In this document: positions 47,280 through 55,800 of the stretch, piece by piece
How positions within the stretch are numbered: the stretch's first letter is position 1
Layout: each line of letters opens with the position of its first letter
Source of the DNA: Mesorhizobium sp. SOD10
GTDB taxonomy: Bacteria > Pseudomonadota > Alphaproteobacteria > Rhizobiales > Rhizobiaceae
Length of the DNA stretch: 64,000 nucleotides
Direction: 5' to 3'
NCBI GenBank assembly: GCA_000824805.1
Contig: CCNA01000034.1
Coordinates: 806,001 to 870,000, forward strand
Made by a program: the position numbers and the translations under genes
The notes under the pieces: model-generated
Seen by the model: the letters and a program-made list of their open reading frames with translations, nothing else
Databases searched by the model: none
Told to the model about the DNA's origin: nothing

Positions 47280-48101
47280 ATGTCAGACGCTTCCTTCCGC
47301 ATCAGCCGCCGCGGTTTCCTCAATTTCACAGCCCTTGGCGCTGCTTCGGCGGCCGTTTCCGCCTGCACCACCACCGGTCCGGCCCCTGCTCCCGTCCAGC
47401 CGCCACCGCCCACCTATGTCGAGCCGCCGCTCGGCGACTACGAGACGATGTATGGCCCGATGTCGGACAATGGCTTCGACCTGCCGGCCATTCCCGTCAA
47501 CAAGATCGATCACAGATTCTTGCGCCAGATCGTTCCCGATCCGACCGGACAGCGCCCGGGCACCATCGTCGTCGATACCACCGGCCACTTCCTCTATCTG
47601 GTCCGCGAGGGCGGCCAGGCGATCCGCTACGGCGTCGGCCTCGGCCGCGCCGGCTTCGAATGGTCGGGTGACGCGGTCGTGCAGTGGAAGCAGAAATGGC
47701 CGAAATGGACGCCGCCGGACGAGATGGTCGCGCGCCAGCCGGAGCTGACGCAGTACAGCGCCAAGAATGGCGGCATGCCTGGTGGCCTGAAGAACCCGCT
47801 CGGGGCGCGTGCGCTCTATCTCTTCCAGGGCAACCAGGACACGCTCTACCGCCTGCACGGCTCGCCGGAATGGTGGTCGATCGGCAAGTCGGTATCGTCG
47901 GGCTGCGTGCGCCTGATCAACCAGGACATCATCGACCTCTACGACCGCGTGCCGACCAAGACCCCGGTCATCGTGACGGCCAATATCGGCGCGCCTGAAG
48001 AGGACATGCCGGAGCGCAAGGCGATCCCGATCGACAATGGCGTGCCGACGGGTTCGATCCTGCTCGGTCCGGTGAAGCAGCTCACCAACGAGATCTTCTA
48101 A
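47280..48101 (+). CDS. L,D-transpeptidase (YkuD), Tat-exported lipoprotein
   Basis: This 273-aa protein has a twin-arginine signal (ISRRGFLNFTALGAASAA) ending in a lipobox-like AVSAC, so it is probably a Tat-dependent lipoprotein. A Pro-rich linker leads to the YkuD domain with His193 (LHGSPEWW) and catalytic Cys209 (SVSSGCVRL). Such enzymes make 3-3 peptidoglycan crosslinks or attach proteins to the wall. AAGG precedes the ATG. It is convergent with the MocR-type regulator, 12 bases apart. Confidence 0.93.
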   Translation: MSDASFRISRRGFLNFTALGAASAAVSACTTTGPAPAPVQPPPPTYVEPPLGDYETMYGPMSDNGFDLPAIPVNKIDHRFLRQIVPDPTGQRPGTIVVDTTGHFLYLVREGGQAIRYGVGLGRAGFEWSGDAVVQWKQKWPKWTPPDEMVARQPELTQYSAKNGGMPGGLKNPLGARALYLFQGNQDTLYRLHGSPEWWSIGKSVSSGCVRLINQDIIDLYDRVPTKTPVIVTANIGAPEEDMPERKAIPIDNGVPTGSILLGPVKQLTNEIF

Positions 48102-48113
48102 AGCGTCGATAAG

Positions 48114-49541
48114 TCAGCGGTGTTCGGCCAAGATAGTGGCCAGCACCGCGACGCCGCGGCGCAATGCTTCCGCCTCGAGCCCGGCGTAACCCAGGATAAA
48201 CCCGGCCGTTTCCGGCCTGGGGCCGCTCGGATCATAAAGCGGCGACACAGGATAGAGTCCGATCCCGGCGTCTCGCGCGGCCGCGATGATCGCCGGTTCG
48301 CGCTCGGCATCGATGCCGTTCATCCAGGCGATGACATGCAGGCCCGTCTCCGCCCCGGCGATGGTGACCCTTGGCCCCAATCGATCGATCAACGCCTTGA
48401 GCAGGATGTCCCGGCGCTCGGCGTTTTTTCTCCGGATGCTGCGCACGTGGCGCTCGTAGGCGCCGCTCGCCAGCAGTTCGGCCAGCACATCCTGCTCCAG
48501 CATCGGCGCATGCCGATCGGTCAGGCGCTTCGCCTCGCTGAACGCCCGGCGCAGGCTGACGGGGACGACGAGGTAGCCGAGCCTCAAGGTGGGCGAGAGC
48601 GTCTTGGACAGCGTGCCGACATAGATGACGGTGTCCGCGTCGAGCGTTTGGAGCGGCGGAATGGGGCTGATGTCGTGACGGTATTCACCGTCATAGTCGT
48701 CCTCCACCACATAGGCCCCCGCGCCGGCGGCCCAGGCCAGCAGCGAACGCCGCCGTGCCGCCGAAAGCACGCCGCCGAGCGGAAACAGATGCGACGGCGT
48801 CACATAAGCGAGACGGGCCGGCGGCAGCGTGTCCGTCCTTAGCCCATCCGCGTCGACAGGAACGGGCATGGCTATGCCTCCCGCCGCCACGAAGGCGTGG
48901 CGAGCCAGCGCATATCCGGGGTTCTCGATCACGAATGGATCGCCGGGATCGAGCAGCAGCCGCGCGCAGAGGTCGAGCCCCTGCTGCGAGCCGTTGACGA
49001 TGACGATCTGGTCCGGTGCGCAAGTGATGCCGCGAGCGCGCCAGAGATAGGCCTGGAGCGCGTTGCGCAGGACGGAAGATCCCTGGGGATCGCCGTAGCG
49101 CAGCCGCGCGGGGCGCCGCAGGATCGCCTTGTTCGACGCCCGCCGCCAGGCCAGCACCGGGAAGTCCGCGCCGGACAGGTCGCCATAGCGGAAATCCGCA
49201 ATGTTGGCCGGCTCCGCCAATGCCGGCGGAGGCAGAGCCAGCAACCGCCCCGCGAATGCCGACAGGTGCCGTGGCGAGGCGGTTGCGAGGGGCGCCTCTC
49301 CCGACGCCCTCTCCAGTCCCGCGGCCACGATCGCACGCGCCCCCTGCCGGATGATCAGATAGCCTTCGGCGTCGAGCTGATTGTAGGCAGCCGTCACCGT
49401 GGTTCGCGAAGCGCCCCATTCGGCGGCAAAGGCCCGCGTCGACGGCAGGCGATCGCCCGGCCGATAGGTGCCGCTGTGGATCTGCTCCTTGATCGCCGCG
49501 ATGATCCGGCGCGCGACGCAATCCTGCTCGAACTGGACCAC
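48114..49541 (-). CDS. MocR/PdxR-family regulator (GntR DNA-binding plus aminotransferase-like domain)
   Basis: This 475-aa protein has an N-terminal GntR winged helix (IHSGTYRPGDRLPSTRAFA) and a fold-type I aminotransferase-like domain with the PLP lysine in YVGTLSKTLSPTLRLGY and VEDDYDGEYRHD. Such regulators sense PLP or amine adducts. The start is GTG 49541, supported by GAAGG 6-10 bases upstream. It is divergent from the PaiB-like gene, which it probably controls; a GGATGT/ACATCC inverted repeat lies between them. Confidence 0.92.
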   Translation of the reverse strand: MVQFEQDCVARRIIAAIKEQIHSGTYRPGDRLPSTRAFAAEWGASRTTVTAAYNQLDAEGYLIIRQGARAIVAAGLERASGEAPLATASPRHLSAFAGRLLALPPPALAEPANIADFRYGDLSGADFPVLAWRRASNKAILRRPARLRYGDPQGSSVLRNALQAYLWRARGITCAPDQIVIVNGSQQGLDLCARLLLDPGDPFVIENPGYALARHAFVAAGGIAMPVPVDADGLRTDTLPPARLAYVTPSHLFPLGGVLSAARRRSLLAWAAGAGAYVVEDDYDGEYRHDISPIPPLQTLDADTVIYVGTLSKTLSPTLRLGYLVVPVSLRRAFSEAKRLTDRHAPMLEQDVLAELLASGAYERHVRSIRRKNAERRDILLKALIDRLGPRVTIAGAETGLHVIAWMNGIDAEREPAIIAAARDAGIGLYPVSPLYDPSGPRPETAGFILGYAGLEAEALRRGVAVLATILAEHR

Positions 49542-49558
49542 ACAAAACCTTCAAAACT

Positions 49559-49584
49559 GGATGTTCCAAGCAAGCCAGACATCC
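49559..49584. promoter_or_regulatory. Inverted repeat in MocR/PaiB divergent promoter
   Basis: GGATGT (49559-49564) and ACATCC (49579-49584) are separated by 14 bases, within the 75-bp gap between the divergent genes. It is a candidate MocR-type operator; short arms make this tentative. Confidence 0.35.
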
Positions 49585-49616
49585 GGCATCCTTTCTTGCA
49601 ACGCAAGGAGTTTGTC

Positions 49617-50240
49617 ATGTACATCCCGCCCGCCTTTCGCGACGACGATCGTGAAAGCCTCAAGGCCACGATCCGTTCCGCGCGACTGGCAGTCCTGGTT
49701 ACCGCCACGGCGGAAGGCCCGCTGGCGACTCCGTTGCCGCTTCTGCTGGATGAGAACGAAGGCGAGCATGGCGTGATCTACGGCCATGTCGCGAAGGCAA
49801 ACCCGCAATGGCGCGCACCGGTGCTGGGCGACGGACTGGCGGTGTTCATGGGGCCGGACGCCTATGTGACACCGGCCTGGTATCAGACCAAGCAGGAGAC
49901 CGGGAAGGTCGTGCCGACCTGGAATTATATCGCCGTGCATGCCCATGGGCCGATCGAATTCTTCGAGGACGCCGACAGGCTGCTCGAGGTGGTGACCCGC
50001 CTGACCAACCTGCATGAGGGCGGACGCTCAGCGCCGTGGGCCGTGTCGGACGCGCCGGCGGATTTCATCCAGTCGCAATTGAAGGGCATCGTCGGTTTGC
50101 GCATGCCCATCATGAAGCTCGAAGGCAAGCGCAAGATGAGCCAGAACCGCAACGCGGCCGACCGCGCCGGCGTGGCGTCCGGCCTGTCATCGAGCGACCG
50201 TCCGTCCGACCGCGAGGTCGCGCCGCTCATCCCAGTGTGA
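49617..50240 (+). CDS. PaiB-type FMN-binding protein (split-barrel)
   Basis: This 207-aa protein begins MYIPPAFRDDD and has TPLPLLLDENEG, YGHVAKANPQW, PDAYVTPAWYQTK and VPTWNYIAVHAHG, the FMN-binding negative transcriptional regulator (PaiB) signature. The biochemical role in proteobacteria is unclear; a flavin/heme-binding split-barrel is expected. AAGGAG sits 7 bases upstream of the ATG. It lies next to the MocR-type regulator and 41 bases ahead of a LysE-type exporter. Confidence 0.93.
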   Translation: MYIPPAFRDDDRESLKATIRSARLAVLVTATAEGPLATPLPLLLDENEGEHGVIYGHVAKANPQWRAPVLGDGLAVFMGPDAYVTPAWYQTKQETGKVVPTWNYIAVHAHGPIEFFEDADRLLEVVTRLTNLHEGGRSAPWAVSDAPADFIQSQLKGIVGLRMPIMKLEGKRKMSQNRNAADRAGVASGLSSSDRPSDREVAPLIPV

Positions 50241-50281
50241 AGACTGGCCGGTTTGACACCCTATTCCCTAACGAGCCCCTC

Positions 50282-50932
50282 ATGCCGGACCTGACCCAGT
50301 TCGCCCTGTATTTCGCCGCGGCTTTCCTGCTCGCCATCACGCCGGGGCCCGGCATCTTCTATGTCGCCGCGCGCACGCTGGCCGGAGGCCGCGCGGAAGG
50401 CATCGCCTCAAGTTTCGGGACGGGGCTGGGCGGCATGGTCCACGTGGCGGCCGGCAGCCTGGGCGTTTCGGCCATCGTGCTCGCCAGCGCGGAGCTGTTC
50501 ACGGCGCTGAAGCTGATCGGCGCCGTCTACCTCGTCTGGCTGGGCTTCCGCACCTTCCAGTCCGCGCGCCGCGAGGCAAAGACGATGCTGGAAGGCGGGA
50601 CGCCGACGCCTGCCGTCGGCGCCGGCCGAGCCTTTCGCGAAGGTGTGCTGGTCGAGGCCTTGAACCCGAAGACGGCGGCCTTCTTCCTGGCCTTCATTCC
50701 GCAATTCGTGAATCTGGGCGCCGGCCACGTCGCCCTGCAGTTCATGGCCCTCGGCTTCATATCGGTGACGCTCAACACCCTTGCCGATGTCGTGGTCGCC
50801 ATTGCGGCAAGCCGCATCCGGCAAGGCGCCGCAGGGCGCACCAGTGTGATCCGCCGGCTGCGGGAGGCATCCGGCGGCGCTATGATCGCGCTCGGCATTG
50901 GTCTCGCCATAGCCAAGCGCCCTGCTCTCTGA
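50282..50932 (+). CDS. LysE/RhtB-family amino acid exporter
   Basis: This 216-aa membrane protein of six hydrophobic segments has AITPGPGIFYVAARTLAGG and FREGVLVEALNPKTAAFFLAF, the two conserved LysE-family motifs. It probably exports an amino acid or related amine. It is likely co-transcribed with the PaiB-like gene. It converges with the DUF4189 gene. Confidence 0.92.
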   Translation: MPDLTQFALYFAAAFLLAITPGPGIFYVAARTLAGGRAEGIASSFGTGLGGMVHVAAGSLGVSAIVLASAELFTALKLIGAVYLVWLGFRTFQSARREAKTMLEGGTPTPAVGAGRAFREGVLVEALNPKTAAFFLAFIPQFVNLGAGHVALQFMALGFISVTLNTLADVVVAIAASRIRQGAAGRTSVIRRLREASGGAMIALGIGLAIAKRPAL

Positions 50933-50994
50933 TTGCTGCGCCACGCTCGGCGCGCCGACATCCGGGCGCGACGAATATCCAGCGGCTGCTCCCG

Positions 50995-51468
50995 TCAGGT
51001 GCAAACCCACTCGCGGATCTTGCACTCCTTCCCCTCGCCTCCGCACTGGGCCGTCGCCTTGTCCTCGGCTTCACGGCGGGTCGTGGCCGATGCTGCGCCC
51101 CAGAACGGCGTCGCCGCGCCACGGCTCTTGCCAACCGAAAGAGCCGCGCAGTGCTCATAGGGAAAGCCGGTGCCGTCATCATCGTCCCAATGGCGATGGT
51201 TGCGGAACACTTCGACCACCCGGCACCCCTTGCCGTCCGCATTCTCACAGTGCTTGAGCGCGATGTCTTCCGCTTCCTGGCGCTTGTCGGCACCCCAGAA
51301 GAAGCCGTGACGGCCGTCGCCGGGCGAATAGGCGATCGCGCCCCAGATGCCCTTTTCCTCGCCCGTCTCAGCCGGCGGCGGCGACACCAGGTCGGCCGCA
51401 TGGCTGGCGATCGTAAGCCCGGCCAGCGCCGCCAGCAGCGGGAATGAGAGGCGACGGTCGATCAGCAT
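50995..51468 (-). CDS. DUF4189 exported protein
   Basis: This 157-aa protein has a signal peptide (LSFPLLAALAGLTIASHAA) and a mature domain with WGAIAYSPGDGRHGFFWGADKRQEAEDIALKHC, EHCAALSVG and a second A-E-D-K-A-T-A-Q-C repeat. The paired repeats with six cysteines are the DUF4189 pattern. Function is unknown. GGGAGC lies 8 bases upstream of the ATG. It starts 50 bases after the membrane protein gene 51519-52244 and could be the last gene of the adhesin operon. Confidence 0.85.
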   Translation of the reverse strand: MLIDRRLSFPLLAALAGLTIASHAADLVSPPPAETGEEKGIWGAIAYSPGDGRHGFFWGADKRQEAEDIALKHCENADGKGCRVVEVFRNHRHWDDDDGTGFPYEHCAALSVGKSRGAATPFWGAASATTRREAEDKATAQCGGEGKECKIREWVCT

Positions 51469-51518
51469 GTTCGTAGCTCCCAATGCAGCTGTTCAAGATC
51501 GGTGATTGTGCCCGGCTG

Positions 51519-52244
51519 CTATCCGCCCATGCGTGCGACCGAGACGACGATGCAGGTGTTCCCGGTTGGGACCAGCAGCGCCTGGCCGCCATTGTTGGCC
51601 AGGTTGAAAAGCATCGTGTTCGAAAGGTTGTCCGCCAAAAGGCTGCCCTTCGGCAGCGTGCCGGCGACCTCCTGACAAGAGTGCTGGAACGGCGCCACGC
51701 GCACGAAGCCGCCCTCGCAGGTCTGCCCGAGAGGCGAGGCATAGACGATACCGGCCGCCTCGGTTTTATAGTCGGGCAGATTGTAGCTCATCCCGGCGAG
51801 CGCCTGCACGGCGTGCGTATCGGGCGAGGTCTTGTCCCATTGCGTCTGGACGGCATAGGTCGATCCCGCGGTCAGCGCCTGTCCGAGCGTGGCAAAGAGA
51901 TTGGCGCAAGTGCGCACGCCCGCCTGAGCGACATGCGCCTGAAACGGATTCTTGTTCGCCGAGCTGTCTGCCGGCGCCGGCGCGGCTTGCGTCGACTCTG
52001 CCTGGACGGGTGCCTGTGCTTGCGCGGAAGCGGTGCCGGCGACGTATGTCCCAAGCGCGGGGAAGAAACGGAACGACACGATGACCGCCGCCGCGACCAG
52101 GATGGCGAACGCGCCGAGCAGCGCCGTGTTCCGCAACAGCCGCCAGGCCGACGAACGCGCCGGCGGCGAGCCGGCCGGCGGCTCCGGCAGCGCAACGGAC
52201 TCGGAGCGCGTCAGAATTCTGTCCTCTATGGATTGGCGTGTCAT
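51519..52244 (-). CDS. Membrane-anchored protein of unknown function in the adhesin operon
   Basis: This 241-aa protein has a Pro-rich cytoplasmic N-terminus, one membrane segment (ALLGAFAILVAAAVIVSF, about 41-58), an Ala/Gln/Pro-rich linker, and a periplasmic domain of about 150 residues with four cysteines (RTCANLF, QTCEGGF, HSCQEV, NTCIVVSV). I do not recognise a family. The ATG is 12 bases after the ialB stop, so it is co-transcribed with ialB and the autotransporter. It may help assemble or guard those surface proteins; this is inference from position. Confidence 0.8.
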   Translation of the reverse strand: MTRQSIEDRILTRSESVALPEPPAGSPPARSSAWRLLRNTALLGAFAILVAAAVIVSFRFFPALGTYVAGTASAQAQAPVQAESTQAAPAPADSSANKNPFQAHVAQAGVRTCANLFATLGQALTAGSTYAVQTQWDKTSPDTHAVQALAGMSYNLPDYKTEAAGIVYASPLGQTCEGGFVRVAPFQHSCQEVAGTLPKGSLLADNLSNTMLFNLANNGGQALLVPTGNTCIVVSVARMGG

Positions 52245-52256
52245 CTCAAGCTCTTT

Positions 52257-52832
52257 CTAGTTGATGGCCGACAGCGCGGCCTTGAGCCCCTTGAAGGGGG
52301 CATCGAGGCTGACGGTCGCTCCTGACGGCAGGGAATAGGAAACCTGGACGTTGGTCTCTTTGCCGATCTGCTCGCGAAGCACGGGGCCAACCGGCAAATA
52401 GCCGACACAAACCGACGCGTCGCAGGCCTGCAGCTGAACATCTACCGGCTGCTTGCGGCCGGCAAATTTGAGCGAAAGCTTGCTTCCCGTGCCGGCCTGG
52501 CTGGGGGCCCGCAATATCATGAAAGGCTTGCCCTTCTCGTCGGCTGCCAGCGACCAGCTGAAGACCGGTGCCTGGCTCTGGTCGATGAAGGACTGGCTGA
52601 TGTTGCAAACCCTCTTCCTGGCCTGCAGGTTCTCATCGCAGATCAGGATCCAGTTCTCGAAAGGACGCGTGGTTCGCTGATAGTCGCCAAGCTTTACATC
52701 CGGAGGCAAGACGACTTCCGAGGGCTTTATCCGGTAGGCGGACGGAGCCTGCTCCTGTCCGACCGCGTTGGGGCCGGACACGAGAAGGAAGATCACGCAC
52801 ATTGCGACGGCTGAGAATGCTTGACTGGCCAT
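52257..52832 (-). CDS. ialB: Invasion-associated locus B (IalB) family protein
   Basis: This 191-aa protein has a signal peptide (AFSAVAMCVIFLLVSGPNAVG) and the IalB domain with FENWILICDENLQARKRVC, PFMILRAPSQAG, LQACDASVCVGYLPVG (paired Cys). IalB of Bartonella and Brucella relatives is an exported protein associated with host-cell invasion; in free-living rhizobia the role is unclear. It starts 8 bases after the autotransporter stop. The longer frame to 52976 overlaps the autotransporter barrel and is discarded. Confidence 0.9.
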   Translation of the reverse strand: MASQAFSAVAMCVIFLLVSGPNAVGQEQAPSAYRIKPSEVVLPPDVKLGDYQRTTRPFENWILICDENLQARKRVCNISQSFIDQSQAPVFSWSLAADEKGKPFMILRAPSQAGTGSKLSLKFAGRKQPVDVQLQACDASVCVGYLPVGPVLREQIGKETNVQVSYSLPSGATVSLDAPFKGLKAALSAIN

Positions 52833-52840
52833 GAGCGGGA

Positions 52841-55800
52841 TCAGTTCAAGGTGAAGCTGACACCCGCGCCCACGCCCCAGTGACCACCGGCCGTCGTGCC
52901 CGAGAGGTTCGCTCTCGCGCGCCCGTCCTCGCTGGTGTAGCCGGCGCCGAACGCGACCGCTCCCTCGCCGCGCCAATAGCCGCCGCCGGCCGCCACGCTG
53001 ACCTTGCCGGGACGATCGTCATAGCGCAGCGAGGCGGCCGCAAGGCCGATCGCGGCGGCCTGACGCGCCTCGCCGCGCGCTTCGCCCATATCCATGTTGA
53101 GCTGGCTGAGCTTGGAGTCGGTGTAGGCATTGGCCTGCTGCAGCGTGGTAGCCGCCACCTGATTGGTGTAGGTCTTGGAGTTGTCGAGCGTGGTCGCCAG
53201 CCCAAGATTGAGTTGCTGCACGTTGACTGCATCGGTGTCGGCGGTGCCAGCGCCGACATTGTGGATGACAACCGGCGCATTCGCGTCGCCGCCGGCGAGC
53301 GTCAGCGAGTTCGACTTGGTGCCATCCGGGTTCTTGTCGTACTGGACTGCGAACTCGTTGAGATTGCCGACGCTCCCCTGCACTGCTTCGACGGCCTGAT
53401 TGGTCGCGTAGAGCTGACTGCCGTTGATGGCGTCCGTGGAGGTGGAACTGATCCGGCCCGCCGCCACGTTGGTGACGGTGCGCTCGTTGCCGACGCTGCC
53501 GACGCTGACCGTGCTCGTCGGAGCGGTTCCGGCGAAGGTGTAGGCGACACCGTTGATCGTCGTGCCCGTCGTGGCGACCGCCGCCGCCGTCGTCGAGCCC
53601 GCGCCGAGCGCGACGCTGCCCGGCTCATTGGCCGTGGCGCCGGCGCCGAGCGCCATCGACTGCGCACCGTTGGCGGTCGAGTTCGTCCCTAGCGCGATGC
53701 TGTCTGCCGCATTGACTGTCGAGGTCTGGCCGATCGCGATGCCGCCCGGCGCAGTCGACTGCACGATGGCGCCGTTGCCCATGCCTATGCCGTTATTGCC
53801 GTTTACGGTGGTGCGCGGACCGATCGCGACCGAATCGACGCCGACCGCAAGCGAGTCCGACGCCGTCGAATTGGCGTGGAAGTACATGGATCCCGTCACC
53901 GCGAAGGAGCTCAGCGCGCCCTTCAACTGGCGCAGCGTCACCGCGTCCTGGTCCTCCGTGGCGTCGGCAACGTTGATGATCTGACGATAGGATGTGGAGG
54001 TGCCGACCGAGACGGCGCCGAGCAAACTCATGTCCGCAGTGTTGTAGGGGATGAGGCCAGTGCCGGAGAGGATCGATCCCGATGTCGGCGCCACCGCACG
54101 ATCTGAAACCGAGCCGGAGCCGAGCGCTACGCCGCCGGTGACAGTTGCCTGGGTGCCGCGGCCGAGGGCCAGCGAGTCGCCGGCGGACGCGGTGGCCTGG
54201 TAACCTAGCGCGGAAGAGCCTACCCCTTGCGCGAAGGCATCGGTGACCGGGAGCGTGCTGTCATTGGTGCGGACATAGCGAATGCCTACGCCATTGGCGT
54301 CGGTGTAAGCGGTCGATGTGTCGCCGGCAAAATTATTGATCGTGTTGCCGAGCGTGGTGATGTCGGCGGTGTTGGCGGCGATATCCGTCGTGTTCTGCGT
54401 CACCTGCTGGTTAGTGGCGAAGAGCTGCGAGCCGTTGACCGCATCGGTAGAGGAGCCGCTCAACTGCCCGGCCGCGACATTCTGGATCTGGCGCTCGGCA
54501 CCCGCCGAGCCGACCGAGAAGGCGCCGGCCGGAGTGGCTCCGGCAAAAGTGTAATTCACACCGCCGATCGTCGCGCCGCCAACCGCGGTCGTGGTGCCGG
54601 ACACGGAGTTGAGGCCGATCGCCACATCGCCGGCGTTGTTGGCCACGGCATTCGGGCCGATCGCGACGGAATCCGTTCCCAGCGCCTGGGAATCGGCGAG
54701 CGTCGAATTGGCGTGGAAGTACTTGATGCCGCCGCCAGCGTTGATGTTGTTGATTGTGTTGCCGAGGGTAGTGATGTCTGCGGTATTGGCGGCGATGTCG
54801 GTTGTGTTCTGCGTCACCTGCTGGTTCGTCGCGAAGAGCTGCGAACCGTTGACGGCATCGGTCGACGAGTTGGTCAGCCGGCCTGCGGCGACGTTCTGGA
54901 TCTGGCGCTCCGCGCCAACCGAGCCAACCGAGAATGCGCCGGCCGGCGTGGTGCCGGCGAAGGTGTAGTTGACGCCGCCGATCGTTGTGCCGCCAACCGC
55001 CGTCGTGGTGCTGGATGCGGAATTGAGGCCGATTGCCACGTCGCCGGCATTGTTGGCCACGGCATTCGGGCCGACCGCGACGGAGTCCGCGCCCAACGCC
55101 TGGGAATCGGGCAGCGTCGAGTTGGCATGGAAATACTTGATGCCGGCGCCGCTGTTGATGTTCGTGACCGTATTGCCGAGACTAGCGATGTCGGTTGTGT
55201 TCTGCGTCACCTGCTGGTTGGTCGCGAAAAGCTGCGAGCCGTTGATCGCGTCGGTCGAGCTGCCGCTGATGCGTCCTGCGGCGAGATTTGTGAGGGTCCG
55301 CTCAGCGCCCGGCGCGCCGATGCTGACCGTCGAGGTCGGCGTCGTTCCGGCGAAGGTATAGGTCGTACCGCCGATCGTGGCGCTGCCGGTGCCGACGGCC
55401 GCCTGGGTGACCGAGCCCGAGCCGAGGGCCACATCACCGGAGCTTGCCGTGGCGGTCGCGCCATTGCCCAGCGCGACATTCCCGACGAAGCCGGTCGCAC
55501 CCGCGGTGGACCCGTTGCCCAGCGCCACGGAACCCTGCCCGATCGCCTTGTTGTTGTTACCGATCGCAACCGCGCCGGCGGCCTGGTTGGCGGCGGTTGC
55601 GCTCGCGGTACCGTCAGCATTGGCGATGTTGTTGGCGCCGCCGGTGAAGGCGCCGGTGCCGCTGGCATAGCTCGGATCGCCAATGGAGACCGCGCCGTCG
55701 CCATAGGCGGTGTTGTTCGCGCCGATGGAAACCGCCTGGCCTCCAGTCGCCACCGCGTTGGTGCCCATGGCCACCGCATTGGCGGAATCGGCCTTGGCGT

